A stretch of DNA of 64,000 bases from SIG701 sp045544955 (GCA_045544955.1 JAZPZY010000003.1:15022-79021), one strand, 5' to 3'; counted from the first letter of the stretch, positions 1-9,377 are shown. Numbers and translations: made by a program. The notes: generated from the sequence alone by a model not told the origin.

Positions 1-64
1 AAATCATCATGGCACATACTCTGTAATTAAATTTTTTATCCCCTGCTTCAAATGTTATATCCAT
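1..64 (-). CDS. Nudix hydrolase, N-terminal fragment
   Basis: Only the first 21 codons lie in the window; the gene runs off the left edge. The start ATG follows an AGAGGTG ribosome site by nine bases. The peptide begins MDITFEAGDKKFNYRV and then turns hydrophobic (CAMMI), which resembles the entry into the first core strand of Nudix hydrolases that open with an FNYRV-type strand. The diagnostic Nudix box is not in view, so the family call is inference from a short stretch. It is divergent from the rhamnosidase gene and has its own promoter. Confidence 0.5.
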   Translation of the reverse strand, partial: MDITFEAGDKKFNYRVCAMMI

Positions 65-114
65 CGCACGACACACCTCTTTCAAAAGCAGTTTTGCAAA
101 TTTTTCCCGTATTC

Positions 115-143
115 ATTATAACACAACCGCACCGCATTTTCAA
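115..143 (-). promoter_or_regulatory. Sigma-A promoter for the leftward Nudix gene
   Basis: On the minus strand TTGAAA (138-143) and TATAAT (115-120) are separated by 17 bases, about 50 bases before the start codon. It is back-to-back with the rhamnosidase promoter, leaving about 60 bases between the two -35 boxes. Confidence 0.65.
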
Positions 144-201
144 CCGCCGCCGAAAAGGATCGACTTTTTGAAAATTTTTCGCATACTCCGGCAAAGCCCT
201 C

Positions 202-230
202 TTGAAAACCGCATCCGGGCGTGGTAGAAT
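202..230 (+). promoter_or_regulatory. Sigma-A promoter for the rhamnosidase genes
   Basis: TTGAAA (202-207) and TAGAAT (225-230) have 17 bases between them, and the start codon follows about 55 bases downstream. No clear operator palindrome was seen, so how sugar controls these genes is not visible here. Confidence 0.6.
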
Positions 231-284
231 GTTGTAAATGCATTTTCACAGCGTCAACATGCGTAAGAAAGGATCCTCTGTTTT

Positions 285-2531
285 ATGAATAACGCCGCAA
301 AATGGATCGCCAGCCCCGATAATGTGGGCAGCAGTACACGAAACTTCACAAAAGAATTTTGTCTTGCCAAAGGAAAAACCGTGCGGAATGCGGTGCTTTC
401 CGCCTCCGCGATCGGCACGTACGCCGCTTTTCTCAATGGATGCCGCATCGGGAAATCCGTACTTGCCCCGGGGTGGACCTGCTATCACACACGGGTGCAG
501 TATCAGACGTATGACGTAACGGCGCTTCTTGCCGATACGAACACCCTTTCCATCGGTGTGGGCTGCGGATGGGCATGCAGTCACATTGGCGGCGACCGCG
601 GAAGGTATGCGGACAACCCTGCCGTAATTGCCCATTTGCACATCACCTATGCGGACGGAACGGAAGAATCCGTTTTCACGGAGGAAAGCTGGTGCGTATC
701 CACCACGGAAGTGCTCTTTTCCGAGATCTACCACGGCGAAACGGTGGACAAAACCGCCGAGATCCGAAACCTCGGTCACGCCGTGCCCACTGAGATCACG
801 GCCGAGCTCATTCCGCAGGTGGGTGAATATATCACGGAGCAGGAGCGTCTTGCACCCGTTTCTCTGATCGTCACGCCCAAGGGGGAAAGAGTGATCGATT
901 TCGGTCAGAACATGACCGGCTACGTGGAAGTATCCATCCATGCCCCCCGGGGCAGCCGCATCGTTCTGCATCATGCGGAGGTGCTGGACGGAGACGGCAA
1001 TTTCTATAACGAAAACTACCGTTCCGCCAAAAACGAAGTAATCTACATCACAAGCGGCGGCGAGGACATCTTCAAGCCCACGTACACGTTCCAGGGATTC
1101 CGGTACGTAAAACTTACGGAATACCCCTTTGACACGGTGGATTTATCCGGGTTCCGCGCCATCGTGGTACATTCCGATCTGAAGCGCACCGGCCGCTACC
1201 GCTGTGGTAATGAGAAAATCAATCAGCTGTATCACAACGTGCTCTGGGGACAGAAGTCCAATTATCTGGACATTCCCACCGACTGCCCCCAGCGGGATGA
1301 ACGGCTTGGCTGGACCGGCGACACGCAGGTGTTCTGCCGCACCGGTGCCATCAACTACGACGTGGAACGCTTCTTCACAAAATGGCTGGGGGATGCCGCC
1401 ATTGAACAGCGGCGGTACGTTGGTGCCATTCCGGGCATCGTCCCCGTCCCCGTCAAATCCCTGTCCCGCTTCTCGGCGGCATGGGGCGACGCCGCCTGCA
1501 TCGTTCCCTGGGAGATCTATCTTGCTTACGGCAGCAAATCCCTTTTGAAAAAGCATTTTCCCCTGATGAAAAACTGGGTAGATTATCTTCGTAAAGCAGG
1601 ACCGGAAGAATACCTGTGGCTGGGCGGCATGCATTACGGGGACTGGCTGGCCATGGATGCGGGTGAGGATTCCTACGTTGGTGCCACCTCCAACGATCTT
1701 ATCGCCAGTGCGTTCTTTGCCCATTCCACCGATCTTCTGGTACAGGCCGGCGAAGTTTTGGGCGAGGATATGACCGAGTATCGCACCCTGCACGAACGTA
1801 TCGTCACGGCGTTCCGGGAATATTTCATGGAAAACGGCCTGCCGAAAGAAGAACTTCCCTACACGGAGGTGCTGATAAACGGCCGCACCGAGCCGATCGA
1901 CACGGTACGCCGCGGCATTACGCAGACAGCTCTCACGCTGATTCTCCATTTCGGTCTGGCACGGGAAGAGGAACGCCCGGCCCTTGCCGCGAAGCTGGCT
2001 GCATTGATCCGTGAAAACGGCAACCGGATGACCACGGGATTCGTGGGCACGCCTTACATTCTGCATGCACTCTCCGAAAACGGCTATACGGATCTGGCTT
2101 ACGAACTCCTCTTCCAGGAGAAAAATCCGTCCTGGCTGTACTCCGTATGCCACGGTGCCACCACCATGTGGGAGCACTGGAACGGCATCAAGGAAGACGG
2201 CTCCTTCTGGAGCACGGATATGAATTCCTTCAATCACTACGCTTACGGTGCGGTCTTTGACTGGATCTTCGGCGTTTCCTCCGGTATAAAGCCGGTGGCA
2301 GAAGCCCCTGCCTACCGGGAAATCAACATCGCCCCTCATCCGGACCGCCGGCTCGGATTTGCTGACGCATCCATCGATACACGATGCGGAACGGTACGTG
2401 TGCACTGGTATTATAAAGACGATACCGTGTACTATGAGGTGGAGATTCCCGAGGGGGCCACAGCCCGTCTCACCCTGCCCTCCGGGCGAAAGGAGATGCT
2501 CACCGGCGGCAGCTGGTGCTTTGCCGAGTAA
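285..2531 (+). CDS. Alpha-L-rhamnosidase, GH78 family
   Basis: Predicted to release L-rhamnose from the non-reducing ends of plant or bacterial glycans by the inverting GH78 mechanism. The 748-residue protein begins with the N-terminal beta domain of bacterial rhamnosidases (to about residue 150), continues with a further beta domain, and then has the (alpha/alpha)6 barrel. The family signature DCPQRDERLGWTGD lies at residues 333-346, with Glu339 the likely general acid. A second motif, GATTMWEHWNG, places Glu630 as the likely general base. There is no signal peptide or membrane segment, so it should act in the cytoplasm on imported oligosaccharides. An AAGGA ribosome site supports the start. 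The next gene, a GH106-type enzyme, begins 21 bases after the stop, so the two are probably one operon acting on the same rhamnose-containing substrate. Confidence 0.9.
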   Translation: MNNAAKWIASPDNVGSSTRNFTKEFCLAKGKTVRNAVLSASAIGTYAAFLNGCRIGKSVLAPGWTCYHTRVQYQTYDVTALLADTNTLSIGVGCGWACSHIGGDRGRYADNPAVIAHLHITYADGTEESVFTEESWCVSTTEVLFSEIYHGETVDKTAEIRNLGHAVPTEITAELIPQVGEYITEQERLAPVSLIVTPKGERVIDFGQNMTGYVEVSIHAPRGSRIVLHHAEVLDGDGNFYNENYRSAKNEVIYITSGGEDIFKPTYTFQGFRYVKLTEYPFDTVDLSGFRAIVVHSDLKRTGRYRCGNEKINQLYHNVLWGQKSNYLDIPTDCPQRDERLGWTGDTQVFCRTGAINYDVERFFTKWLGDAAIEQRRYVGAIPGIVPVPVKSLSRFSAAWGDAACIVPWEIYLAYGSKSLLKKHFPLMKNWVDYLRKAGPEEYLWLGGMHYGDWLAMDAGEDSYVGATSNDLIASAFFAHSTDLLVQAGEVLGEDMTEYRTLHERIVTAFREYFMENGLPKEELPYTEVLINGRTEPIDTVRRGITQTALTLILHFGLAREEERPALAAKLAALIRENGNRMTTGFVGTPYILHALSENGYTDLAYELLFQEKNPSWLYSVCHGATTMWEHWNGIKEDGSFWSTDMNSFNHYAYGAVFDWIFGVSSGIKPVAEAPAYREINIAPHPDRRLGFADASIDTRCGTVRVHWYYKDDTVYYEVEIPEGATARLTLPSGRKEMLTGGSWCFAE

Positions 2532-2552
2532 TCTTCCGGAAAGGATACTGTT

Positions 2553-5477
2553 ATGAACAAATGGATTGATGCAATCCGTGCGAACGCATCTGCTTACGGC
2601 AGTCTGCCGTTCTGGAGCTGGAACGATAAGCTGGACGGGGACGAGCTTCGCCGGCAGATCCGCCACATGAAAGAGATCGGCATGAACGGCTTTTTCATGC
2701 ACGCGCGTGGCGGACTGGAAACGGAATATATGTCTAACGAGTGGTTCCGGTGCATAAACGACTGTATTGACGAGGCGAAAAAGCTGGGGATGGAGGCCTG
2801 GGCATACGATGAAAACGGCTGGCCCTCCGGCTTCGCCGGCGGTGCGCTTCTGAAAGACAAGAAGAATTTTGCCATTGCCATGGAACACAGAACCGGGGCG
2901 TTTCCCACCCTCAACGAAGATATCATCGCCGTATACAAAATCAACGGGGACGGCACGTTTACCCACGTGACGGAAGATATCGGGGAAAAGGAATACCTGA
3001 TCCTGTACAAACGGTACGACGAAAGCTACGTGGACACGATGGACGGCTCCATTACTGAACAGTTTATCAAAGCCACTCACGAGCGGTACAAAGAGCGGAT
3101 CGGCAAAGAAGATTTCGGCAGTACCAATATGCCCGGCTTTTTCACGGATGAGCCCCAGTATTACCGCTGGGGAAACCCGTACTCCAATATTCTGCCGGAG
3201 GAGTTTCAGAAAGCGTACGGATACAGCATTTTTGACAAGCTGCCTGCCGTCTTTTTCGATTTTGACGGGGCGGACAAATTCCGTTACGATTATTACTATC
3301 TTCTCCATAAGCTGTTTATCAACAATTTTATAAAGAAGATTTACGACTGGTGCGAGGAAAACGGCTTACAGCTGACGGGGCACGCCGTGGAAGAGCAGAA
3401 TCTGCCGGGGCAGATGATGTGCTGCGGCGGCGTCATGCCCTTTTATCTCTACGAGCACATCCCGGGCATCGACTATCTCTGCCGGGGAATGCAGGAAGAC
3501 ACCTCCGCAAAGCAGCTGGGCAGCGTCTGTGCCCAGACGGGCAGAAAAAAAGCCCTGTCCGAAATGTTTGCCTGCTGCGGCTGGGACGTCTCGCCGAAGG
3601 AGCTGAAACGCATTGCCGAAATGCAGTATGCAAACGGCGTAAATCTCATGTGCCAGCATCTGTATCCCTATTCGGAACGGGGACAGCGGAAAAGGGACTA
3701 CCCACTGCACTACTCCCGCCACAATCCCTGGCACGAAAAAATGGCGGAGTTTGATCTGTACTTTGCCAATCTGGGTGCGGCTCTTTCCAGAGGAGAGGAA
3801 TACGCTCCGGTTTTGGTCATTCATCCCGTGCACGGTGCGTACTGCAAGTACAAAAAGGACACGGATTCCCTGAGTGAGATCAACGGAAAATTCGTGGAAC
3901 TCTCCCGTCTTCTCGGACAGAATCAGATCCCGTATCATTACGGGGACGAATGGATGATGGAAACGATGGCAGAGGTGTGCGGCGACAGCATCCGCGTGGG
4001 CAAATGCACCTACCGTGCCGTGGTGATCCCGTTCACCTATTCCCTGGACAAAAACACGGTACGCCTCTTGCAGGAATACCGAAAAAACGGCGGTAAGATC
4101 TGGCTGTTTTCGGACGTGCCGCCTTACGTGGACGGTACCCCTTGCGATCTGTCTTTTCTCACCGCCAACATGACCTTTACCGATCTTCTGGCCATGCGGG
4201 ACGCGGTGATAACGAAAAACGGCGAAACCGTACCGCAGATCCGGAAAGCCACCCGGATGATGGGAGAGGATCGGCTGGTATTTCTCGCCAATATTACGGC
4301 AGAGGATCTGTATCCGGTACAGGTATCCCTTCCCGCAGGGCACTGGGCGGCACTGGATATGCACACGCTGGAAGCAAAACCGCTCCGTCAAAAGGAAGAA
4401 AACGGACGGGTGACCGTCACGCTTTCCTTTGCCGATGCCCAGTCGTACGTGCTCGTCTCCGGCCAAGCTATTCTCCCGCTGCCCGCCGCAGCCGATCCTG
4501 CGCCGGTTTCCGACTGTATCCCGATCCCGCAAACGGTAAAACTGGCAAAGCCGGTGGACAACGTTCTGACGCTGGATACGGCATCCCTCTCAAAAGACGG
4601 CGTGCACTACGCCGAGCCGCTGTTTCTGGCCGGCATCCGGGACAATCTGTTAAGAGAGCGCTACGACGGCAAGGTATTTCTGAAATTCACCTATGAAGCG
4701 GATTTTCTCCCCCAAACGCTCCGTCTCGCCGTCGAGCCCATGTACGAATCCATCCTGGTGAACGGAACGGAGGTGTTCCCCGATCCGTCAAAGAGCTGGT
4801 TTGATCCCTCTATCGCCACGGCAGAGATCGCAAATCTTACGAAGATCGGCAAAAACGAGATCGTCATCACCATAAATCACCATCAAAGCGATTACGTGTA
4901 TTACGTGCTGTACGGCGGTGTATCGGAAACGCTTCGCAACTGTCTCCTCTTTGACGTAGAGATCGAAAATGTCTATCTCATCGGTGATTTTGCACTCCGC
5001 TGTGACGGCACCTTTACCGACGGCGTGCGTGCCTCCGTGGAATATGACGGCGGATTCGCACTGACAAAGCAGCCGGACACCGTTCCCGCAAGGGATATCG
5101 TCCGGGGCGGATATCCGTTCTACGCCGGAAAGATCGTCACGGAATTCTCCTATGATTACACCCCCGGCGCCCCTACGGTATTGAAGCTGGACGGCCGCTT
5201 TGCCGCCGCTGATATCCGGGTAAACGGGAACGATGCCGGCAGTATGCTGTTTTCCCGCACGCTGGATCTCACGCCCGTTCTGAAACCGGGAGAAAACCGC
5301 ATAGAAGTCACCTTGTGCAATTCCATGCGGAACGCCATGGGCCCCCATCACAGGCAAGATCCCGAACCGCACGATATATGGGTGCAGACGCTCTCCTTTG
5401 AGAAGGAATGGAACGGGTGTCACTGCGAGGACTATCTGGATCGCTACGCGTTCGTACGCTACGGTATGACCGAGTAA
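2553..5477 (+). CDS. GH106-type alpha-L-rhamnosidase-like glycoside hydrolase
   Basis: A 974-residue protein whose first 100 residues match the GH106-related pattern: PFWSWNDKLDGDELRRQI, then GFFMHARGGLETEY, then DENGWPSGFAGG. Members of this family cleave terminal alpha-L-rhamnose in complex pectins, but many relatives are uncharacterised, so the exact bond is inference. Near residue 197 is FFTDEPQY, with acidic residues placed as in a TIM-barrel active site. The middle has a flavodoxin-like segment (ILLS-type glutamine-amidotransferase fold as in beta-galactosidases), and the last 350 residues are beta-sandwich domains of the glycoside hydrolase family 2 sugar-binding kind. No signal peptide is present. 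It follows the GH78 gene with a ribosome site (GGAAAGGATA) and ends at a strong terminator, so it is the last gene of a two-gene operon. Confidence 0.82.
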   Translation: MNKWIDAIRANASAYGSLPFWSWNDKLDGDELRRQIRHMKEIGMNGFFMHARGGLETEYMSNEWFRCINDCIDEAKKLGMEAWAYDENGWPSGFAGGALLKDKKNFAIAMEHRTGAFPTLNEDIIAVYKINGDGTFTHVTEDIGEKEYLILYKRYDESYVDTMDGSITEQFIKATHERYKERIGKEDFGSTNMPGFFTDEPQYYRWGNPYSNILPEEFQKAYGYSIFDKLPAVFFDFDGADKFRYDYYYLLHKLFINNFIKKIYDWCEENGLQLTGHAVEEQNLPGQMMCCGGVMPFYLYEHIPGIDYLCRGMQEDTSAKQLGSVCAQTGRKKALSEMFACCGWDVSPKELKRIAEMQYANGVNLMCQHLYPYSERGQRKRDYPLHYSRHNPWHEKMAEFDLYFANLGAALSRGEEYAPVLVIHPVHGAYCKYKKDTDSLSEINGKFVELSRLLGQNQIPYHYGDEWMMETMAEVCGDSIRVGKCTYRAVVIPFTYSLDKNTVRLLQEYRKNGGKIWLFSDVPPYVDGTPCDLSFLTANMTFTDLLAMRDAVITKNGETVPQIRKATRMMGEDRLVFLANITAEDLYPVQVSLPAGHWAALDMHTLEAKPLRQKEENGRVTVTLSFADAQSYVLVSGQAILPLPAAADPAPVSDCIPIPQTVKLAKPVDNVLTLDTASLSKDGVHYAEPLFLAGIRDNLLRERYDGKVFLKFTYEADFLPQTLRLAVEPMYESILVNGTEVFPDPSKSWFDPSIATAEIANLTKIGKNEIVITINHHQSDYVYYVLYGGVSETLRNCLLFDVEIENVYLIGDFALRCDGTFTDGVRASVEYDGGFALTKQPDTVPARDIVRGGYPFYAGKIVTEFSYDYTPGAPTVLKLDGRFAAADIRVNGNDAGSMLFSRTLDLTPVLKPGENRIEVTLCNSMRNAMGPHHRQDPEPHDIWVQTLSFEKEWNGCHCEDYLDRYAFVRYGMTE

Positions 5478-5479
5478 CA

Positions 5480-5520
5480 GCAAAAAAGGAAACTGCCGAA
5501 ATGGCAGTTTCCTTTTTTGC
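5480..5520. terminator. Bidirectional intrinsic terminator
   Basis: A perfect 18-base inverted repeat (arm GCAAAAAAGGAAACTGCC) with a five-base loop and T-runs on both strands. It serves the rhamnosidase operon from the left and the convergent DUF1015 gene from the right. Confidence 0.92.
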
Positions 5521-5521
5521 A

Positions 5522-6760
5522 TCAGCGTACGATTTTCCGGGCTTCCAGGTAATACCGCTTACTGCGTGCCTCTCCCATAGAGAAGGTCTTTCGCGGCAGC
5601 GTGCCGTGGTTCAGCACGTAGGGGAAAAGCTCTTCCTTTGCCATACCGTCAAACAAAAATCCAACCGATCCCGGACGGGCGGCAAGGGAAAGAAGCGAGG
5701 CTTCGTCGTGGATATAGTCACACTTCACACCGGGATGGGACTCCGCATATCCGTCGATGAAATCCTGCAGCGTGCCAACGGTCAGTGCATGAGTCGGTGC
5801 GGTGAAGGTCACGGTTTTATCCGATGAGCCGGTCAGCACCCGCACCGTCTGTGCTCCCGTTCCCATGGCGGTGATCTTCAAAAGGGCGGCGGTGAAATCG
5901 TCAGGATCGCATCCCGTAACCACCCGGTAGATGGGCTCAAAATCCAGTGCTTCATCCTCCAGGGCAGTCAACTCCACAAGGGCGTACCGTGCCGGATGAT
6001 CGCCGGCGGCACTTCCCTCTTTGGCTTTGATATTCTCATAATGGGCTTTGGCGGCGGCAAGCGAATGGTTGCCGTCTCCTACGGCGTACACCAAGCCCTC
6101 CCCCCGGGCGGATTCATACGCCGAAAGCTTCTGAAGCACGGCGGCGAGAGCCTCGCCGCTTATGCGGTAGCCTTTTACGTGACCGCCGTCCAGCATCAGA
6201 TCAAAATCATAAAGGCAGGTGTAACCGTCCTTCCCGGCGGCGACGGACGCCATAAATCCGTCCGTATCGTTCATCAGAAGCATCACGTGGGGCAGTTCCA
6301 GAGGGGCAGCAGAGCGGATCGCCACACGGGGCGGGATCCGTTCCAAAACCGTTGCCTCCGTGGCACGCACGGCAGGGGCAGAGCCTTTGGCATAATCGTA
6401 GCGGTTCAGATCGATCCTGCCCACGATTCCCCGGCGCACCCGTCCGTCCGGCAGGGTGCGTTCCAGATACAGCAGACTGTCTTTGTATTCTTTCAGAAAT
6501 CCGTTTTGCACCGTTTCCATCTCCTGTGCGATGCGGGATTTCTTCTCCGCTTCCTTCTCCGTTTCCAGATACGCTTCCGGCAGAACGAGATGAAGGGCGG
6601 AAGGGGCGTTTTCGGCAATAGCCTCCGCCGTCTCCCAGTAAGACGGCTCGGACGTGAACTGGTCGCAGGCAATCACCGCCCATTTCGTCCAAGCGGAATC
6701 GTTTTTTTCATACGGCGGCAGAAGAAAATCCGCCGGCGAAAAGATCGTTTTCATAAGCAT
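5522..6760 (-). CDS. DUF1015 family protein
   Basis: A 412-residue protein of the widespread DUF1015 family, whose biochemical role is not established. Typical features are the opening PADFLLPPYEKND, the CDQFTSEPSYW segment, and the conserved VGDGNHSLAAAKAHYE motif near the middle, which resembles a DGHHR-type active-site motif of the family. Length is normal for the family and there is no signal peptide. The start chosen is the first of two in-frame ATGs; GAGGTG lies five bases before it and eleven before the second, so the protein could begin two residues later. It is transcribed alone from a strong promoter and ends at the shared terminator. Confidence 0.8.
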   Translation of the reverse strand: MLMKTIFSPADFLLPPYEKNDSAWTKWAVIACDQFTSEPSYWETAEAIAENAPSALHLVLPEAYLETEKEAEKKSRIAQEMETVQNGFLKEYKDSLLYLERTLPDGRVRRGIVGRIDLNRYDYAKGSAPAVRATEATVLERIPPRVAIRSAAPLELPHVMLLMNDTDGFMASVAAGKDGYTCLYDFDLMLDGGHVKGYRISGEALAAVLQKLSAYESARGEGLVYAVGDGNHSLAAAKAHYENIKAKEGSAAGDHPARYALVELTALEDEALDFEPIYRVVTGCDPDDFTAALLKITAMGTGAQTVRVLTGSSDKTVTFTAPTHALTVGTLQDFIDGYAESHPGVKCDYIHDEASLLSLAARPGSVGFLFDGMAKEELFPYVLNHGTLPRKTFSMGEARSKRYYLEARKIVR

Positions 6761-6789
6761 AGAGGCACCTCGTATTTTCGTGTTACCCT

Positions 6790-6818
6790 ATTATAATACA
6801 GAAATCGCCCGCTGTCAA
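6790..6818 (-). promoter_or_regulatory. Sigma-A promoter for the DUF1015 gene
   Basis: On the minus strand TTGACA (6813-6818) and TATAAT (6790-6795) are both perfect consensus boxes with 17 bases between them, so this should be a strong constitutive promoter. Confidence 0.8.
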
Positions 6819-6953
6819 TTTTTCCGTCAGAAAAGGCAAAATATTTCCCCGGATTCCACTTTCCCGTGCATCGGATTCGGTTCGGACGGAAGAAAACTGT
6901 ATAATCGCATAATATTTTCTTGAATCCGGTGCATAATTTATCAAATACTGCCG

Positions 6954-6982
6954 TTGACAAACGCGGAAAAAATCCATATAAT
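6954..6982 (+). promoter_or_regulatory. Sigma-A promoter for aspartate kinase
   Basis: TTGACA (6954-6959) and TATAAT (6977-6982) with a 17-base spacer. The implied leader is only about 30 bases, too short for a lysine riboswitch, so feedback control is likely only through the enzyme's ACT domains. Confidence 0.82.
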
Positions 6983-7021
6983 ATATAACATAGTAACTAT
7001 TTCTGATGGGAGTATTATACA

Positions 7022-8365
7022 GTGAACGTGCAAAATTTTGCATCTATCCCCGAAAATGCCGTAAAGGTCGTTAAATTTGGCGGCAGTTCTCTGGCAGACG
7101 CCGAGCATTTCCGCATGGTGGAAAGCATCGTCACGGCGGAAGCCTGCCGCCGTTACGTGGTTCCCTCCGCACCGGGCAAGCGTTTCAAGGAGGACGACAA
7201 GGTCACCGACCTTCTCTACAAATGCTACGAGGTATCCGGCGATCCGGCACAGCTGAAGGAAGTGTTCGCCCGGGTTATCGAACGGTACGAGCTGATCATC
7301 AAGGGACTGGGACTGGATCTTGACATGTCTCAGGAATACGAGCAGGTGCAGTACGCCATCCTGCATCACGCAGGCCGTGACTACGCCGCCAGCCGCGGCG
7401 AATACCTGAACGGTATCATCCTGGCCAAGCTTCTGGGATACGATTTCATTGACGCCGCCGAGGTGATCCGTTTCTCCGACAACGGCTCTTTTGACGGCGA
7501 GCTTACCAATCAGATCCTTGCCGAGAAGCTGAAAAAGCATGAGCGTGCCGTTATTCCCGGCTTCTACGGCTCCATGCCCAACGGCACGGTAAAGACCTTC
7601 TCCAGAGGCGGCCCCGACATCACCGGCTCCATCGTGGCACGGGCGGCCGAAGCGTACATTTACGAAAACTGGACGGACGTTTCCGGCTTCCTTATGGCGG
7701 ATCCCCGCATCATTGACAATCCCCGCCCCATTGAGATCATCACGTACAAGGAGTTGCGTGAGCTTTCCTACATGGGTGCCACGGTGCTTCACCAGGATTC
7801 CATCTTCCCCGTGCGTTTCGCCGGAATCCCGATCAACATCCGCAACACCAACGATCCGTCCTGCGCCGGCACGCTGATCGTGCCCTCTACGGACGATCTG
7901 TCCAGCGTAATTACCGGTATCGCAGGAAAGACCGGCTTCTCCGTTATCAATATTGAAAAGGATATGATGAACTCCGAGCTGGGATTCGGCCGCCGGGTGC
8001 TGGAAGTGCTGGAAAAGGAGGGTATCTCCTTTGAGCATCTCCCCTCCGGTATCGACACCATGAGCGTCATTGTAAACACCTCGGACATTGCCTCCTGCCG
8101 CCAGCATGTTATCGACGAAATCTGCCGCAAGACCGAGCCGGAATTTATCACGATCGAGGACGATCTGGCGCTGATCGCCGTTGTAGGCCGCGGTATGGTA
8201 AAAGCAAAAGGTACCGCCGCCAAGCTGTTCAAGGCGTGTGCCGAAGCTGACATCAACATCCGCATGATCGACCAGGGCTCCAGTGAGTTCAACATCATCA
8301 TCGGTGTGGAGGCAAAAGATTTCGTACGTGCCCAGCAGGCGATCTACAGCGAATTTGTAAAGTAA
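7022..8365 (+). CDS. lysC: Aspartate kinase
   Basis: Phosphorylates aspartate, the first step toward lysine, threonine, methionine and diaminopimelate for the cell wall. The 447-residue protein opens with the amino-acid-kinase motif VKFGGSSLAD (Lys18 in KFGGSS binds the phosphates), and SRGGPDITGSIVA in the middle is the kinase-fold glycine-rich motif. Two ACT domains occupy roughly residues 300-447 and give feedback inhibition by the end products. The gene starts with GTG, supported by GGGAG nine bases upstream and by the absence of an earlier suitable start. The neighbours are not from the same pathway; it is a single transcription unit with its own promoter and terminator. Confidence 0.92.
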   Translation: MNVQNFASIPENAVKVVKFGGSSLADAEHFRMVESIVTAEACRRYVVPSAPGKRFKEDDKVTDLLYKCYEVSGDPAQLKEVFARVIERYELIIKGLGLDLDMSQEYEQVQYAILHHAGRDYAASRGEYLNGIILAKLLGYDFIDAAEVIRFSDNGSFDGELTNQILAEKLKKHERAVIPGFYGSMPNGTVKTFSRGGPDITGSIVARAAEAYIYENWTDVSGFLMADPRIIDNPRPIEIITYKELRELSYMGATVLHQDSIFPVRFAGIPINIRNTNDPSCAGTLIVPSTDDLSSVITGIAGKTGFSVINIEKDMMNSELGFGRRVLEVLEKEGISFEHLPSGIDTMSVIVNTSDIASCRQHVIDEICRKTEPEFITIEDDLALIAVVGRGMVKAKGTAAKLFKACAEADINIRMIDQGSSEFNIIIGVEAKDFVRAQQAIYSEFVK

Positions 8366-8390
8366 TCGGCCGGGCAGACAAACCAAAGTA

Positions 8391-8427
8391 AAAAACGCCT
8401 CCGATGTATTCGATCGGAGGCATTTTT
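8391..8427. terminator. Bidirectional terminator between lysC and the HIT gene
   Basis: A-run, GCCTCCGAT / ATCGGAGGC stem with a seven-base loop, then T-run; it terminates lysC and the convergent HIT gene. Confidence 0.88.
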
Positions 8428-8452
8428 GCATCATTGGCTTATCAGATTCTTA

Positions 8453-8791
8453 TCAGACGATACGCTCCGGCAGCGGCTCGCCGCCAAGAATGTGGAAATG
8501 CAGATGCGGCACGCTCTGTGCGGCATCCGCACCGCAGTTGGAGATCACACGGTATCCGCCGAGGGCACCGGCTTCCTTTGCGATGGCAGGAATCTTCTCA
8601 AAGATATGCTGGACGTACACGCTGTTTTCCGGCGTCACCCCGTCCATGGACGGAATATGTACCTTCGGGATCACCAGCACGTGCACCTTTGCCGACGGAT
8701 TGATGTCGTAAAAGGCAAAGATCATGTCGTCCTCGTATACCTTTTTCGAGGGGATCTCCCCTTTGATGATTTTGCAGAAAATGCAGTCCAT
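8453..8791 (-). CDS. HIT family nucleotide-binding protein (HinT-like)
   Basis: A 112-residue histidine-triad protein of the HinT type, which hydrolyses adenosine phosphoramidates and related acyl-adenylates. The active-site motif HLHFHILGG places the three histidines at residues 96, 98 and 100. The N-terminal CIFC pair (Cys3, Cys6) is common in bacterial members. The full domain is present at usual length. It starts after an AAAGGAG ribosome site, 32 bases downstream of the preceding leftward gene, so the two are probably cotranscribed. The role in this cell is general housekeeping by inference. Confidence 0.93.
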   Translation of the reverse strand: MDCIFCKIIKGEIPSKKVYEDDMIFAFYDINPSAKVHVLVIPKVHIPSMDGVTPENSVYVQHIFEKIPAIAKEAGALGGYRVISNCGADAAQSVPHLHFHILGGEPLPERIV

Positions 8792-8823
8792 ATTCGTTTC
8801 TCCTTTATGTTAGAGTAAAATAA

Positions 8824-9315
8824 TTACTGTGAATTTTTCGGCATACGTCCGTACTGCCCGGCGTAGACGCCGGCGTCGTCCCTGAGATATACGTTTTCGA
8901 TCACGCCGTTTTCTACGAAAGCGATACAGCGTGTGAGCAGATAACTACCCTGCCACTCACTGCACACCAGGTGAAAGGACGAAGGGTACTCAAAGGCCCC
9001 GGTCGGTGAAAACGTGGGGACAAGCGTCCCGCCCACGGTGGAAAAGGTATCCCCCTCTACCGTAACGGTGCCGTCATGCGTAGGAGAGCGGAGGAAATAC
9101 CGCTGCACGTGCACGTGTACGGTTACGTCCACCGTCTCGCCGTACGGTGCCGTCTCCCCGGCATCCGTCAAGTAAAGCGTAGCGGTATAGATTCGCTGAT
9201 ACGGCAGTTTGAACCAGACGAGGATTCCGATACCGATCAAAATCCCGATAAGGATCACGGTTTTCTTTTTTTGGGAAACGACGCGCCGGCTTTCGGCAGG
9301 AATTTCTCTCTTCAT
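8824..9315 (-). CDS. Membrane-anchored hypothetical protein
   Basis: A 163-residue protein that I do not recognise. A basic N-terminus (MKREIPAESRRVVSQKKK) is followed by one hydrophobic helix at residues 19-36, so most of the protein probably lies outside the membrane. The rest is predicted mostly beta, with several Thr/Val-rich strands and no obvious catalytic motif. The start at this ATG is set by GGAGG six bases upstream; a GTG five codons earlier is in frame but would overlap that ribosome site. It is upstream of the HIT gene on the same strand and probably shares its transcript. No function is proposed. Confidence 0.72.
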   Translation of the reverse strand: MKREIPAESRRVVSQKKKTVILIGILIGIGILVWFKLPYQRIYTATLYLTDAGETAPYGETVDVTVHVHVQRYFLRSPTHDGTVTVEGDTFSTVGGTLVPTFSPTGAFEYPSSFHLVCSEWQGSYLLTRCIAFVENGVIENVYLRDDAGVYAGQYGRMPKNSQ

Positions 9316-9338
9316 CGCACACCTCCGCACTTTTCTTA

Positions 9339-9367
9339 ATCATAACACATCATATTTCAAAAATCAA
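9339..9367 (-). promoter_or_regulatory. Promoter for the membrane-anchored protein and HIT gene
   Basis: On the minus strand TTGATT (9362-9367) and TATGAT (9339-9344) with 17 bases between. It overlaps the start region of the divergent amidohydrolase gene, for which no separate promoter could be seen. Confidence 0.55.
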
Positions 9368-9377
9368 GAGGCATCCC

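Noticed and set aside
1143..3308. Long minus-strand open frame opposite the rhamnosidases
   Set aside because: Same codon-bias shadow effect; overlaps two recognised glycoside hydrolases.
6983..7021. Lysine riboswitch before aspartate kinase
   Set aside because: Only about 30 bases lie between the promoter and the start; too short.
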